11,218 nt of DNA from Acidobacteriota bacterium (GTDB lineage Bacteria; Acidobacteriota; Terriglobia; Bryobacterales; Bryobacteraceae). Location: assembly GCA_018268875.1 (NCBI GenBank), contig JAFDVT010000299.1, forward strand, positions 1 through 11,218, given 5' to 3'. Position numbers and translations under genes: made by a program. Shown piece after piece: positions 1 to 6,381 of this stretch (positions within the stretch are counted from its first letter, which is position 1; each line of letters begins with the position of its first letter). The notes under the pieces were generated by a model. The model saw only the letters and a list, made by a program, of their open reading frames with translations, made no database searches and was not told the origin of the DNA.

Positions 1-807
1 CGCTGCATCGAAGCGCTACGTGCCTCGCAAGGGCGCGAACTGTTCGAAATCCTTGTGGTCGACCTGGGTTCGCGCGACGGGAGCCCGCAGCTCGACGCCG
101 AGTTCGAAGACATCACGATGCTTCGCTTGCCCAAGCATTTTGGCGCCACCAAGGCGATGAACATCGCCACGCGCACGGCCATGGGTGACTACATCCTGTA
201 CCTGGATCCGCACGTCGAGCTGAAGCCCGATGCGCTGGTGCGGCTGATGCGGCATCTGGACACCGACGAGGATGCCTCCGCCGTGTGTCCCCTGCTGGAG
301 GATGCCGCTACCGGCAAGCCCGTTCCGCAAGCGTACCGCCTGCCCGATCGCGAACTTCTGCTGCAGGCCTGCAAGACCGGCATCATTCCGCTGGCCGCGG
401 TGAACGTGGGCGATGGCGGTTCGCCGGTGCCGGTGGCATACCACAGCCGCGCGGCGCTCATGGTTCGCAAGCAGTTTGTGCAGGGCATGAACTACTTCGA
501 CGAACGCTACGGGCATTACTGGGGTGACGCCGAGCTGGCCTGGCAGATTCGCAAAGCCGGCAAGAAGACCTTGATTCTGCCGCAGGCGCACGCCATCTGG
601 CACACGCCCGCCGACGTCAAGTCCAAGGCTCTGGAGGCGGACCGTTGGGTAGGCGCCGCCGCGTTCGTCGGCAAGCACGACGGCTTTGGAGCGGGCATCG
701 GCTTCCTGGTCGCAGCGGCCTTTCGTGCGTTGTTCAGCTTCGATTTCGGGCTGCTCTCCGCGCTGGTGACCAACCGCAAGATCGACGGCACGCAGGGTCC
801 GGTGTAA
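1..807 (+). CDS. GT2 family glycosyltransferase (WbbL/rhamnosyltransferase-like), 5' end outside window
   Basis: The frame is open from base 1 and stops with TAA at 805-807, giving 268 visible residues. The internal GTG at 55 is not the start, because the residues before it (CIEALRASQ, then EILVVDLGSRDGS) already belong to the GT2 fold. Probably only about 15 N-terminal residues are missing. GT2 landmarks are the nucleotide-binding VVDLGSRDGS (19-28), YLDPHVELKPDAL (67-79) at the DxD position, AALMVRKQF (151-159), and FDERYGHYWGDAELAWQIRKAG (from 166), which is the acceptor/catalytic ED-type motif (here GD-E). A hydrophobic stretch at 232-247 near the C terminus suggests membrane association. 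The family transfers a sugar from an NDP-sugar to cell-surface polysaccharide; donor and acceptor cannot be read. The DxD position reads D-P-H, which is unusual. It converges with the next gene. Confidence 0.88.
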   Translation, partial: RCIEALRASQGRELFEILVVDLGSRDGSPQLDAEFEDITMLRLPKHFGATKAMNIATRTAMGDYILYLDPHVELKPDALVRLMRHLDTDEDASAVCPLLEDAATGKPVPQAYRLPDRELLLQACKTGIIPLAAVNVGDGGSPVPVAYHSRAALMVRKQFVQGMNYFDERYGHYWGDAELAWQIRKAGKKTLILPQAHAIWHTPADVKSKALEADRWVGAAAFVGKHDGFGAGIGFLVAAAFRALFSFDFGLLSALVTNRKIDGTQGPV

Positions 808-823
808 ATCGTCCAGCGTTCGC

Positions 824-1450
824 TCAATTGCGCTGAGAATCTTTCAGAGGCGACAGCAGGACTCGCGCGAAACCGCCACCTCCGGGAACGACGGCCACGG
901 ATTCGTCCGCAGTCTCGTAACCGGCTTTTTTGGCCTGAATTCGGTAGGCGCCGGGCGGGATGGGTGACGGTAACTCAAAGCGTCCGTCGACGCCGGTTAC
1001 GCCACGGTACTGCTTGCCGTTGCCGGAGAGCAGAGTTACGTCCACACCGGCGATGTCGGCATCGCCCGTTGCGCTTCGAATCCAAATCGTGAGGTTCGCC
1101 GGAAGCTTGATTTGCAGGGCGCGCCGGATGTCGGTGATCCACTCGTGGTCCAGCGGCAGCCAGTCCGGTTCGCATCCGGCGATCGGATTACCTTTGCTAT
1201 CCAGGCGAACCGCGTACATGCGCAAGTCGGGGCGTCCGTACCGCTGGCGGCCCGGTAGTTCGCCCCACAGCATTTCGGACACCTGGTAGACGGGTTTGCC
1301 GTCCGCCTGCGCGATGTTGCCGATGAATACGGCCGTATTCGGCGCCAGGAACTGGTCAATCGACGACGGCGCCTCGGGCGGGCAGTACGAACCTGGGGCG
1401 GCCTCGGAGGTCAGGAACAGTACGGCGGCCGCCGCCGCAACCATCCGCAA
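824..1450 (-). CDS. Exported protein with carboxypeptidase-regulatory-like domain
   Basis: The protein has 208 residues. I chose the TTG start at 1450 because GGAG lies 9 bases upstream of it, inside the end of the preceding gene. The in-frame ATG at 1444 is the alternative and would be 15 bases from that GGAG. The N terminus (MRMVAAAAAVLFLTSEAAPG) is a short signal peptide, and no lipobox is visible. Residues about 34-100 (AVFIGNIAQ, then YQVSEMLWGELPG) resemble the NTR-like module that precedes such domains in acidobacterial secreted proteins; this match is tentative. Residues about 119-200 (LTIWIRSATGDADIAGVDVT, GVTGVDGRFELP, PPGAYRIQAKKAGYE) form a carboxypeptidase regulatory-like beta-sandwich. 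No catalytic residues are expected and none are seen. The gene starts 6 bases after the VWA gene and is probably co-transcribed with it. Its role is unknown: envelope or extracellular binding is likely. Confidence 0.75.
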   Translation of the reverse strand: MRMVAAAAAVLFLTSEAAPGSYCPPEAPSSIDQFLAPNTAVFIGNIAQADGKPVYQVSEMLWGELPGRQRYGRPDLRMYAVRLDSKGNPIAGCEPDWLPLDHEWITDIRRALQIKLPANLTIWIRSATGDADIAGVDVTLLSGNGKQYRGVTGVDGRFELPSPIPPGAYRIQAKKAGYETADESVAVVPGGGGFARVLLSPLKDSQRN

Positions 1451-1456
1451 GAGTAG

Positions 1457-2602
1457 TTACTCCACTTCGCGAGGAGCCGTGTAGCCGGCCTTGGCGATGA
1501 TCTGGTACTTGATGGGCTTGCTCTTCTCGTTGGTGATACGCAACGGTTCGTTGGTTTCCGGATTCACCAGTTCCACTTTCAGCTTGCGGTACTTTCCGTC
1601 GCGAACCTGGTTGGTGGGCGTGTACGTAATCGTGTACTGATTGCGCATGGCCTGCTGGATCGCCTGGAAAATGCCCGGGAACTCGCCGAAGAACCGCGGC
1701 AGAAACGCTTGTCCGCCGGTTTCGCGCGCGAATGTGCGCATTTGATTGTCGGCCTGCAGGAAGTCCAGACGCTGCAGCGGGCTCATCCAGCCGCGCGCGT
1801 CGTACAGTTCGCGAATCGCCTGCATGATGCCGATGGCGTAAATCGGTACGCCCGCCGTCTGCAGGGCTTTGCGCGTCTTGTCGAACGTCAATTTGCTGAA
1901 CGTGTCGACGCCCGACGAAATCAGCACGATGGACTTGCGGCCTTCGATGTCGCTCATCCGGTCCGCCGTATCCACAAGCGCGTCATATAGGTTCGATTCC
2001 GAAAACGCCGCAATGCGCAAACGGGCCATCGCTTCGTGCGCCAGGCGCTTGTCCGTCGAAAAGTCCGAAAGAATTTCGGGACGCAAGTCGTAGGCGATCA
2101 CCGCGACGTAGTCGTCCGGCCGCAGGGTATCCAGGAACCCGTACGCCGCCTGCAACGTTTCATACCAGCCGCTCGACCAGTACTGCTGATACAAGTTCGA
2201 AAACTCGATCACCATGGCGACGGTCATCGGGGCTTCCGCCATGGTCACGCTGGTGATCTTCTGCGGAACGTTATCTTCCAGGATGCGGAAGTTGCCGGCC
2301 GGGATCTTGGGAATGAACGCCCCGCGGTTGTCCAGCACCGCGGCGTCCACGGTCACGGTGTTGACGTCGGCGCGGAAGGTCGGTCCTTCGGCGGGCGTAA
2401 CCCCGTCCGGATTCTTCTTCATGCGCGACGGGATCTTTTTCTGCTCGACCGGCGGTTCTTCACCCCTCTTGCGGGGTTTGGCAACGGTTTCCGAGGACTC
2501 CGTCTTGGGACCCTGCTGGGCCGACAACGCTCCGGCCGACCATATTACAGCGCCCGCCAGCGCGTACATACCTGCCCACTTGATCCATTTCATGTTTGCC
2601 AT
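1457..2602 (-). CDS. Secreted VWFA-related (acidobacterial-type) domain protein with degenerate MIDAS
   Basis: The protein has 381 residues. The frame stays open upstream to about 2803, but I place the start at ATG 2602 (MANMKWIKW): AGGG lies 4 bases upstream and a signal segment follows (WAGMYALAGAVIWSAGALSA, 9-28). ATG 2593 is an alternative. After a basic, proline-rich linker (42-63), residues about 78-125 form the conserved pre-VWA strand region (TVTVDAAVLDNRGAFIPKI; FRILEDNVPQKI). The VWA fold spans about 126-325: TVAMVIEFSNLYQ, YVAVIAYDLRP, SNLYDALVDTADRM, SIVLISSGVDTFSK, GVPIYAIGI. This order matches the VWFA-related acidobacterial family, whose function is not established. The metal site is degenerate: EFSNL (133-137) instead of DxSxS, N204 at the usual Thr, and ISSGVD in place of the usual DG-containing strand. 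Divalent-metal-dependent ligand binding is therefore doubtful. It is the first gene of a two-gene unit and is transcribed divergently from the GT81-HAD operon. Confidence 0.85.
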   Translation of the reverse strand: MANMKWIKWAGMYALAGAVIWSAGALSAQQGPKTESSETVAKPRKRGEEPPVEQKKIPSRMKKNPDGVTPAEGPTFRADVNTVTVDAAVLDNRGAFIPKIPAGNFRILEDNVPQKITSVTMAEAPMTVAMVIEFSNLYQQYWSSGWYETLQAAYGFLDTLRPDDYVAVIAYDLRPEILSDFSTDKRLAHEAMARLRIAAFSESNLYDALVDTADRMSDIEGRKSIVLISSGVDTFSKLTFDKTRKALQTAGVPIYAIGIMQAIRELYDARGWMSPLQRLDFLQADNQMRTFARETGGQAFLPRFFGEFPGIFQAIQQAMRNQYTITYTPTNQVRDGKYRKLKVELVNPETNEPLRITNEKSKPIKYQIIAKAGYTAPREVE

Positions 2603-2659
2603 TACACCCTGTTCAGGAAGATAGACGCCCTGGCAAGCACCGGGGTTGCCTCTCAAGGA

Positions 2660-2688
2660 ATTGTAGACCTTTTGGCGAGCCAGGGGAA
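2660..2688 (-). promoter_or_regulatory. Candidate sigma-70-type promoter for the VWA unit
   Basis: On the minus strand a -10-like TACAAT (2665-2660) matches TATAAT at 5 of 6 positions. It is preceded at a 17-base spacing by a weak -35-like TTCCCC (2688-2683). Transcription would begin near 2653 and leave about a 50-base leader before ATG 2602. The good -10 and the correct spacing favour it; the poor -35 weakens it. Confidence 0.35.
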
Positions 2689-2762
2689 TGCGGTTGATGC
2701 GAGGGGAGAAAAAGGCCTGCAACTGTAAGACACCTAATGTTTTATCTATGGATTTCGGGATA

Positions 2763-2782
2763 AATACAGACAATCCTGTATT
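2763..2782. promoter_or_regulatory. Perfect inverted repeat, operator candidate
   Basis: AATACAG (2763-2769) and CTGTATT (2776-2782) are exact reverse complements separated by 6 bases. The two-fold symmetric 20-base site sits about 50 bases upstream of the GT81-HAD start, in the AT-rich half of the divergent region. It could be bound by a dimeric regulator of either unit. It is not a LexA-type box, because the ACAG/CTGT halves are in the opposite order. A short RNA hairpin is possible, but no U-tract follows, so it is not an intrinsic terminator. Confidence 0.4.
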
Positions 2783-2814
2783 GGGTTTTGGATTAAGAAC
2801 CACTAATCTGGTTT

Positions 2815-2823
2815 AGGAAGGAG
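2815..2823 (+). promoter_or_regulatory. Strong Shine-Dalgarno for the GT81-HAD gene
   Basis: AGGAAGGAG ends 6 bases before ATG 2830. It is the strongest ribosome binding site in the window and fixes the start of the fused enzyme. Confidence 0.85.
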
Positions 2824-2829
2824 CGAAAC

Positions 2830-4323
2830 ATGATCACAGTTGTTATCCCGGCGCTGAATGAATCGGAACACATTGCGGCTGTCGTCGCTCTGGCGAAACG
2901 CAGCCGGAACGTACGCCAGGTCATCGTAGTCGATGACGGATCGGTGGACGGTACACCGGAGCTGGCCCGCGCGGCCGGCGCCAAGGTCATTACCGGCAAG
3001 ATGTTGGGTAAGGGCGGGTCCATGGAAGATGGCATGGAAGCCGCATCGGAAAACATCATCGCGTACTTGGATGGCGACCTCCACGGTCTTTGCGAAGACC
3101 TGGTCGACCGCCTGTGCGCGCCGTTGCTGAACGGCGAAGCGGATTTTGTCAAAGCGAAATTTTCCAGGGCGGCGGGCCGTGTCACAGTGTTGACGGCCAA
3201 GCCCCTGCTGCAGATCTTTTTTCCGGAGATCGCAGATTTTGCGCAGCCCCTCGGCGGCATCATGGCCGCCCGCAAGGAAGTGCTGCAATCGTTGAGTTTT
3301 GAAGCGGATTACGGAGTCGATCTGGGACTCCTGATCGATGCGTCGGAGGCCGGCTGGAAGCTGGCGGAAGTCGATATCGGTCATCTCGAACACGAAAGCC
3401 AGACGCTCGAACGTCTCGGCGACATGGCCAAGCAGGTGGTTCGCACGCTGCTGCTGCGAGCCGACAAGCTGGGCAAGCTATCCGGTTCCCGCCTCTCCGA
3501 GGTGGAGGAAGTGGAGCGCCTTGCGCAAAGCGAACTTTCGACGGTTCTCGGCTCGCTCGGCCGCGTACGCCGGCTGGCCCTATTCGATATGGACGGCACG
3601 CTCGTCCGCGGACGCTTTGTTACGGCGCTCGCGCAGAACACTGGCCGTTCCCGCGAATTGTGGAAGTGGTTGGACAACCATTCGGTGACGGACGCCGAAC
3701 GGTCCTGGCAGATCGCGCAGGTCTTCAAAGGCGTTCCCAAGGATGTCTTCGAACAGACCGCGCGCGAACTGCCGCTGGTGAACGGCGCGATGGAAACCAT
3801 CGTGACGTTGCGCAAACTGGGTTTTAGCGTTGGCATCGTCAGCGACAGCTTCCGCATTGCCACGGAAATCGTACGCCGCCGCGTCTACGCGGACTTCAGC
3901 GTGTCGAACATCGTGCGGTTTGCCAACGGCGCCGCGTCCGGCGAAGTGGAACAGTGCCCCATCTGGTCCGCGCCCGAACCGGGCATGGGCTGCCTGGAAC
4001 ACGATGGTTGCAAAGGCAACGCCGTGCGCCATCTCACCGACCGCCTGGGCATCCGCCGTAAGTACGTGGTTGCCGTGGGCGACAGCCGCAACGACATCTG
4101 TATGTTCGGCCAGGCCGGCCTTGCCGTTGCCTTTGAACCCAAGGGCAATGGCGTTCGCGACGCCGCGCCGCACGTCATTTCCGGCGATATGCGGGCGCTC
4201 ATCCCGCTCGTTACCGGCTGCGAGGGTAAAATGAAGATTCGTCCGAGTCTAGTGACGATGGCTCAGTTGGCTTGCGCGGGATACTGCGCAAACCTCGTCC
4301 GTACCTCAGTCTTCGGTGGATGA
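2830..4323 (+). CDS. Fused GT81-like glucosyl-3-phosphoglycerate synthase / SerB-like HAD phosphatase (putative bifunctional glucosylglycerate synthase)
   Basis: The protein has 497 residues. Residues 1-215 form a GT-A glycosyltransferase: VIPALNESEHI (5-15), VVDDGSVDGT (33-42), GKGGSMEDGM (60-69), YLDGDLHG (79-86, DGD metal site), KAKFSRAAGRVT (108-119), AKPLLQIFFPE (123-133), QPLGGIMAARKE (139-150), YGVDLGLLID (161-170) and GHLEHESQTL (184-193). This order and wording match GpgS-type GT81 enzymes better than dolichol-phosphate sugar synthases; no membrane segment is present. After a linker (about 216-247) comes a HAD phosphatase (248-465): motif I FDMDGTLV (nucleophile D253, acid D255), motif II VSDS (337-340), motif III K395, and motif IV GDSRND (417-422). 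A Cys-containing insert (C376, C388, C394) precedes motif III. GpgS makes glucosyl-3-phosphoglycerate from an NDP-glucose and 3-phosphoglycerate, and a phosphatase then releases glucosylglycerate, so the fusion could do both. Specificity is inferred; another sugar or acceptor is possible. The stop overlaps the next start. Confidence 0.85.
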   Translation: MITVVIPALNESEHIAAVVALAKRSRNVRQVIVVDDGSVDGTPELARAAGAKVITGKMLGKGGSMEDGMEAASENIIAYLDGDLHGLCEDLVDRLCAPLLNGEADFVKAKFSRAAGRVTVLTAKPLLQIFFPEIADFAQPLGGIMAARKEVLQSLSFEADYGVDLGLLIDASEAGWKLAEVDIGHLEHESQTLERLGDMAKQVVRTLLLRADKLGKLSGSRLSEVEEVERLAQSELSTVLGSLGRVRRLALFDMDGTLVRGRFVTALAQNTGRSRELWKWLDNHSVTDAERSWQIAQVFKGVPKDVFEQTARELPLVNGAMETIVTLRKLGFSVGIVSDSFRIATEIVRRRVYADFSVSNIVRFANGAASGEVEQCPIWSAPEPGMGCLEHDGCKGNAVRHLTDRLGIRRKYVVAVGDSRNDICMFGQAGLAVAFEPKGNGVRDAAPHVISGDMRALIPLVTGCEGKMKIRPSLVTMAQLACAGYCANLVRTSVFGG

Positions 4324-5669
4324 AAACGCTCACGGCGACCAACGCGCTCCGCGCCGGCTTTGCGGCCATGGTGGTGCTTCTTGTGTATTCCGCGCTGGAA
4401 GCCAACTCTCTGGAGCGTGCGGGTTCCGCCGAAGAGCTGGACGCCTATCACGACTACATCGCCCTTGACCATGCCACTTCCGTCTTGCGCCGAATGGTAT
4501 GGTCGGGGTCCAACCACGCCCGCGACTATTTCTTAAGCCGCGACATCGAACGCCGGGAACGTTTTGAAGGGCAGATCGCCGCCGCCCGGCAACAGGCCGA
4601 AGATCCTTTGGCGACACTGCGCAAGGCCGCGCCCGAACGGTTCGAACGCCTGCAGATTGCCGACAGCGTCAACGGGTTTCTGGCCGATCTCAACGCGCTC
4701 GCCCGCAGTTCCGCCGAACGCCAGCGTTTTCCCAAGTTATTGATGAACGAAATGCTGGGCGCCCGCCGCAACCTTGCCGAAGGCGCCCTGCAGGACTTTC
4801 TGCAAGAAGCCCAAAAGGACCTTCGCGACGCCCAACTTCGCGCGCAGGCCCGCCAGAACGACGCTCGCAAGCGCCTGTTTACGCTGCTCGCGTTGGCGGT
4901 TGCCGTTGGCGTCCTCATCGCCGGCGTCAGTCTGCAACATGCCGCCCGTTGGGATCGCGACCGCGCGCAGCATTACGCCGCGATCTCCGAAGCCAACGAA
5001 CGTCTGGAACAACTTTCCGCGCGCCTGCTCGAAATCCAGGAAGAGGAACGCAGCAGGCTGTCCCGCGAGCTGCACGACGACATCGGCCAGACGCTGACCG
5101 CGCTGCGCATGGAGATCACCGCCGCGTTGCGATCGATGAGCATCGATCCTCCGACGCGTGAACGTCTGCATCGCGCGCGCTCGCTGACGGAACGCACCGT
5201 GCAGACCGTTCGCGATCTTTCGTTGATGCTGCGCCCGTCGATCCTGGACGACCTCGGCCTTGGTTCGGCGATCCAATGGCAGATTGAAGAGTTCCGCCGC
5301 AGAAGCCAGGTCCGCGTGGATTTCAACGGCGAAAATGCTGGCGAGAATCTTCCCGAAAACGTCAAGACCTGCATCTTTCGCATCGCCCAGGAGGCGCTGC
5401 ACAACATCGAAAAATATTCCGGCGCCAGCCACGTCACCGTATCGCTGCAGCACGACGAAGCGGACCGCGTGGTGCGCCTCGACATTTCGGACGACGGCCG
5501 CGGCTTCGAGCTCGGCAGTCGCGGATTCCCCGCACGCGGCACGGGCATCATGGGGATGCGCGAACGCGTCGCACAGTTGGACGGCGAGTTCCGCATCGAA
5601 ACCACGCCCGGAAAGGGCACGCGCATTTCCGCCAAGGTTCCCGCCGGAAACGCCGTCGCCGTAGTCTAG
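4320..5669 (+). CDS. Membrane sensor histidine kinase, HisKA_3/NarL-DesK type
   Basis: The protein has 449 residues. I chose ATG 4320, which overlaps the upstream stop as ATGA and so implies translational coupling; the in-frame TTG at 4272 lies inside the upstream gene and adds only basic residues. The first membrane segment is about 9-27 (ALRAGFAAMVVLLVYSALE). An extracytoplasmic, mostly helical sensor region follows (about 28-184), with a CHASE3/four-helix-bundle look. The second membrane segment is about 186-206 (LFTLLALAVAVGVLIAGVSL). A coiled linker precedes the HisKA_3 box EEERSRLSRELHDDIGQ with phospho-acceptor H252. The ATPase domain has N-box QEALHNIEKYSGA (N362), G1 DDGRGFE (391-397) and G2 GTGIMGMRERV (407-417), so all key residues are present. 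Its partner is surely the regulator encoded 4 bases downstream. The stimulus is not readable from the sequence. Coupling to a putative compatible-solute enzyme makes osmotic or envelope stress a reasonable guess. Confidence 0.92.
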   Translation: MKTLTATNALRAGFAAMVVLLVYSALEANSLERAGSAEELDAYHDYIALDHATSVLRRMVWSGSNHARDYFLSRDIERRERFEGQIAAARQQAEDPLATLRKAAPERFERLQIADSVNGFLADLNALARSSAERQRFPKLLMNEMLGARRNLAEGALQDFLQEAQKDLRDAQLRAQARQNDARKRLFTLLALAVAVGVLIAGVSLQHAARWDRDRAQHYAAISEANERLEQLSARLLEIQEEERSRLSRELHDDIGQTLTALRMEITAALRSMSIDPPTRERLHRARSLTERTVQTVRDLSLMLRPSILDDLGLGSAIQWQIEEFRRRSQVRVDFNGENAGENLPENVKTCIFRIAQEALHNIEKYSGASHVTVSLQHDEADRVVRLDISDDGRGFELGSRGFPARGTGIMGMRERVAQLDGEFRIETTPGKGTRISAKVPAGNAVAVV

Positions 5670-5673
5670 GAAC

Positions 5674-6327
5674 ATGCCGGTAAAGATTATGTTCGCCGAC
5701 GACCATGCGCTGGTTCGCCAGGGCCTCCGCCGCATCGTCGAGGCTCGCCCGGACGATTTCGCGGTGGTCGCGGAAGCCGGTTCCGGCGCCGAAGCCGTCG
5801 AAATGGCCGGGCGATTCTTGCCCGATGTCGCGGTGCTCGATGTCGGCATGAAAGGTCTGAACGGACTCGAAGCTCTGGTTCAGATCAAGAAGCAGTACCC
5901 CAAGATCGCCGTGCTGATGCTCAGCATGCATTCCGACGAACGCTACGTCCTGCGGGCGATTCGCGAAGGCGCGAGCGGTTATGTGCTCAAGGATTGTGTG
6001 GAGGACGACCTTGTGGGAGCCATCGCCATGGTCGCCGAAGGCGGGCAGTTTTTCAGCCCCGACGTCAAGCAGTGGCTGGACCGCATCGCCGCCGGGGCCG
6101 ACGATCCCAGTGTCACGCCCGACGACCGTTTTGAGACGTTAACCAGTCGCGAACGCCATATTTATCAGCTCCTGGCCGAAGGCAACGCGAACAAGGAAAT
6201 CGCCGCCCTGTTGAATTTAAGTTTGCACACTGTGGAAACCCATCGCGCCCGCATTATGGAAAAATTGCGCCTGCACAGTGCGGCGGAACTCGTCCTTAGT
6301 GCCGTAAGGCGTGGCATTGTAACGTGA
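5674..6327 (+). CDS. NarL/FixJ-family response regulator
   Basis: The protein has 217 residues and lies 4 bases after the kinase stop. The start MPVKIMFADDH places the acidic pair at D9-D10 as expected. The only visible ribosome binding site, AGGA, overlaps the kinase stop and sits 2 bases from the ATG, so translation is probably coupled. The receiver domain (1-120) has phospho-acceptor D56 in DVAVLDVGM, switch residue S84 in LMLSMHS, and K106 in GYVLKD. A C-terminal LuxR-type helix-turn-helix (about 152-200) reads LTSRERHIYQLLAEG, NKEIAALLNLSLHTVETH and RARIMEKL. Length and all motifs are normal for the family. It should bind DNA as a dimer when phosphorylated. The two inverted repeats in this window (2763-2782 and 6339-6367) are candidate sites, but nothing in the sequence proves this. 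Confidence 0.93.
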   Translation: MPVKIMFADDHALVRQGLRRIVEARPDDFAVVAEAGSGAEAVEMAGRFLPDVAVLDVGMKGLNGLEALVQIKKQYPKIAVLMLSMHSDERYVLRAIREGASGYVLKDCVEDDLVGAIAMVAEGGQFFSPDVKQWLDRIAAGADDPSVTPDDRFETLTSRERHIYQLLAEGNANKEIAALLNLSLHTVETHRARIMEKLRLHSAAELVLSAVRRGIVT

Positions 6328-6369
6328 TGCAATTGAAACACGTTCTTTCACAAATGTTTAGAACGTGAT
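6321..6369. repeat. Cluster of three AACGTG half-sites with an 8+8 inverted repeat
   Basis: AACGTGAT occurs at 6321-6328 (overlapping the regulator stop codon) and again at 6362-6369. Between them, CACGTTCT (6339-6346) is the exact reverse complement of AGAACGTG (6360-6367), with a 13-base loop. The middle element can pair with either flank: 6 bp with the left, 8 bp with the right. It lies just before the secreted kelch protein. It could be an operator array or a pair of competing hairpins. There is no T-tract, so an ordinary intrinsic terminator is unlikely. Confidence 0.45.
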
Positions 6370-6381
6370 AGTTTGATCCAT

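Larger units (their letters stand above)
2603..2829. other. Divergent intergenic region (227 bp)
   Basis: This is the only sizeable non-coding gap in the window. It separates the leftward VWA unit from the rightward fused glycosyltransferase operon and is visibly more AT-rich on its right half (2720-2830). It contains a leftward promoter candidate, a perfect 7+7 inverted repeat, and the ribosome binding site of the rightward gene, each listed separately. No small ORF with a convincing start and ribosome binding site was found in it. Confidence 0.8.

Noticed and set aside
808..823. Bidirectional terminator between the convergent genes
   Set aside because: Only 16 bases separate the stops, and no stable stem with a T-run is visible there.
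2631..2650. Sigma-54-type promoter (GG...GC elements)
   Set aside because: GG and GC are 16 bases apart instead of 12. The stretch is better described as a weak 5-bp inverted repeat of no clear meaning.
2036..2728. 230-codon open frame on the plus strand opposite the VWA gene
   Set aside because: It shows a shadow-type His/Arg/Gly-rich composition with no ribosome binding site or motif; the VWA frame explains the region.
2603..2803. N-terminal extension of the VWA protein up to 2803
   Set aside because: The added 67 residues precede an obvious signal peptide and show no family resemblance. A start at 2602 with AGGG upstream fits better.
2781..2809. Rightward promoter TTGGGT-N17-TAATCT upstream of the GT81-HAD gene
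   Set aside because: The spacing is right, but transcription would start near 2816, inside the strong Shine-Dalgarno sequence, and the -10 matches at only about half the positions. The true promoter is probably further upstream.
2830..3474. Dolichol/polyprenyl-phosphate mannosyltransferase identity for the N-terminal domain
   Set aside because: The early motifs are shared, but the GRVT, AKPLL, QPLGG and YGVDLGLL series and the absence of membrane segments fit GT81 better. It remains a possible alternative.
4737..5849. 370-codon open frame on the minus strand
   Set aside because: It is antisense to the kinase and the regulator start, both of which have complete catalytic motifs. No domain is recognisable in it.
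6339..6367. Rho-independent terminator after the response regulator
   Set aside because: The 8-bp stem has a 13-base loop and is not followed by a T-run, so a terminator call is not supported.
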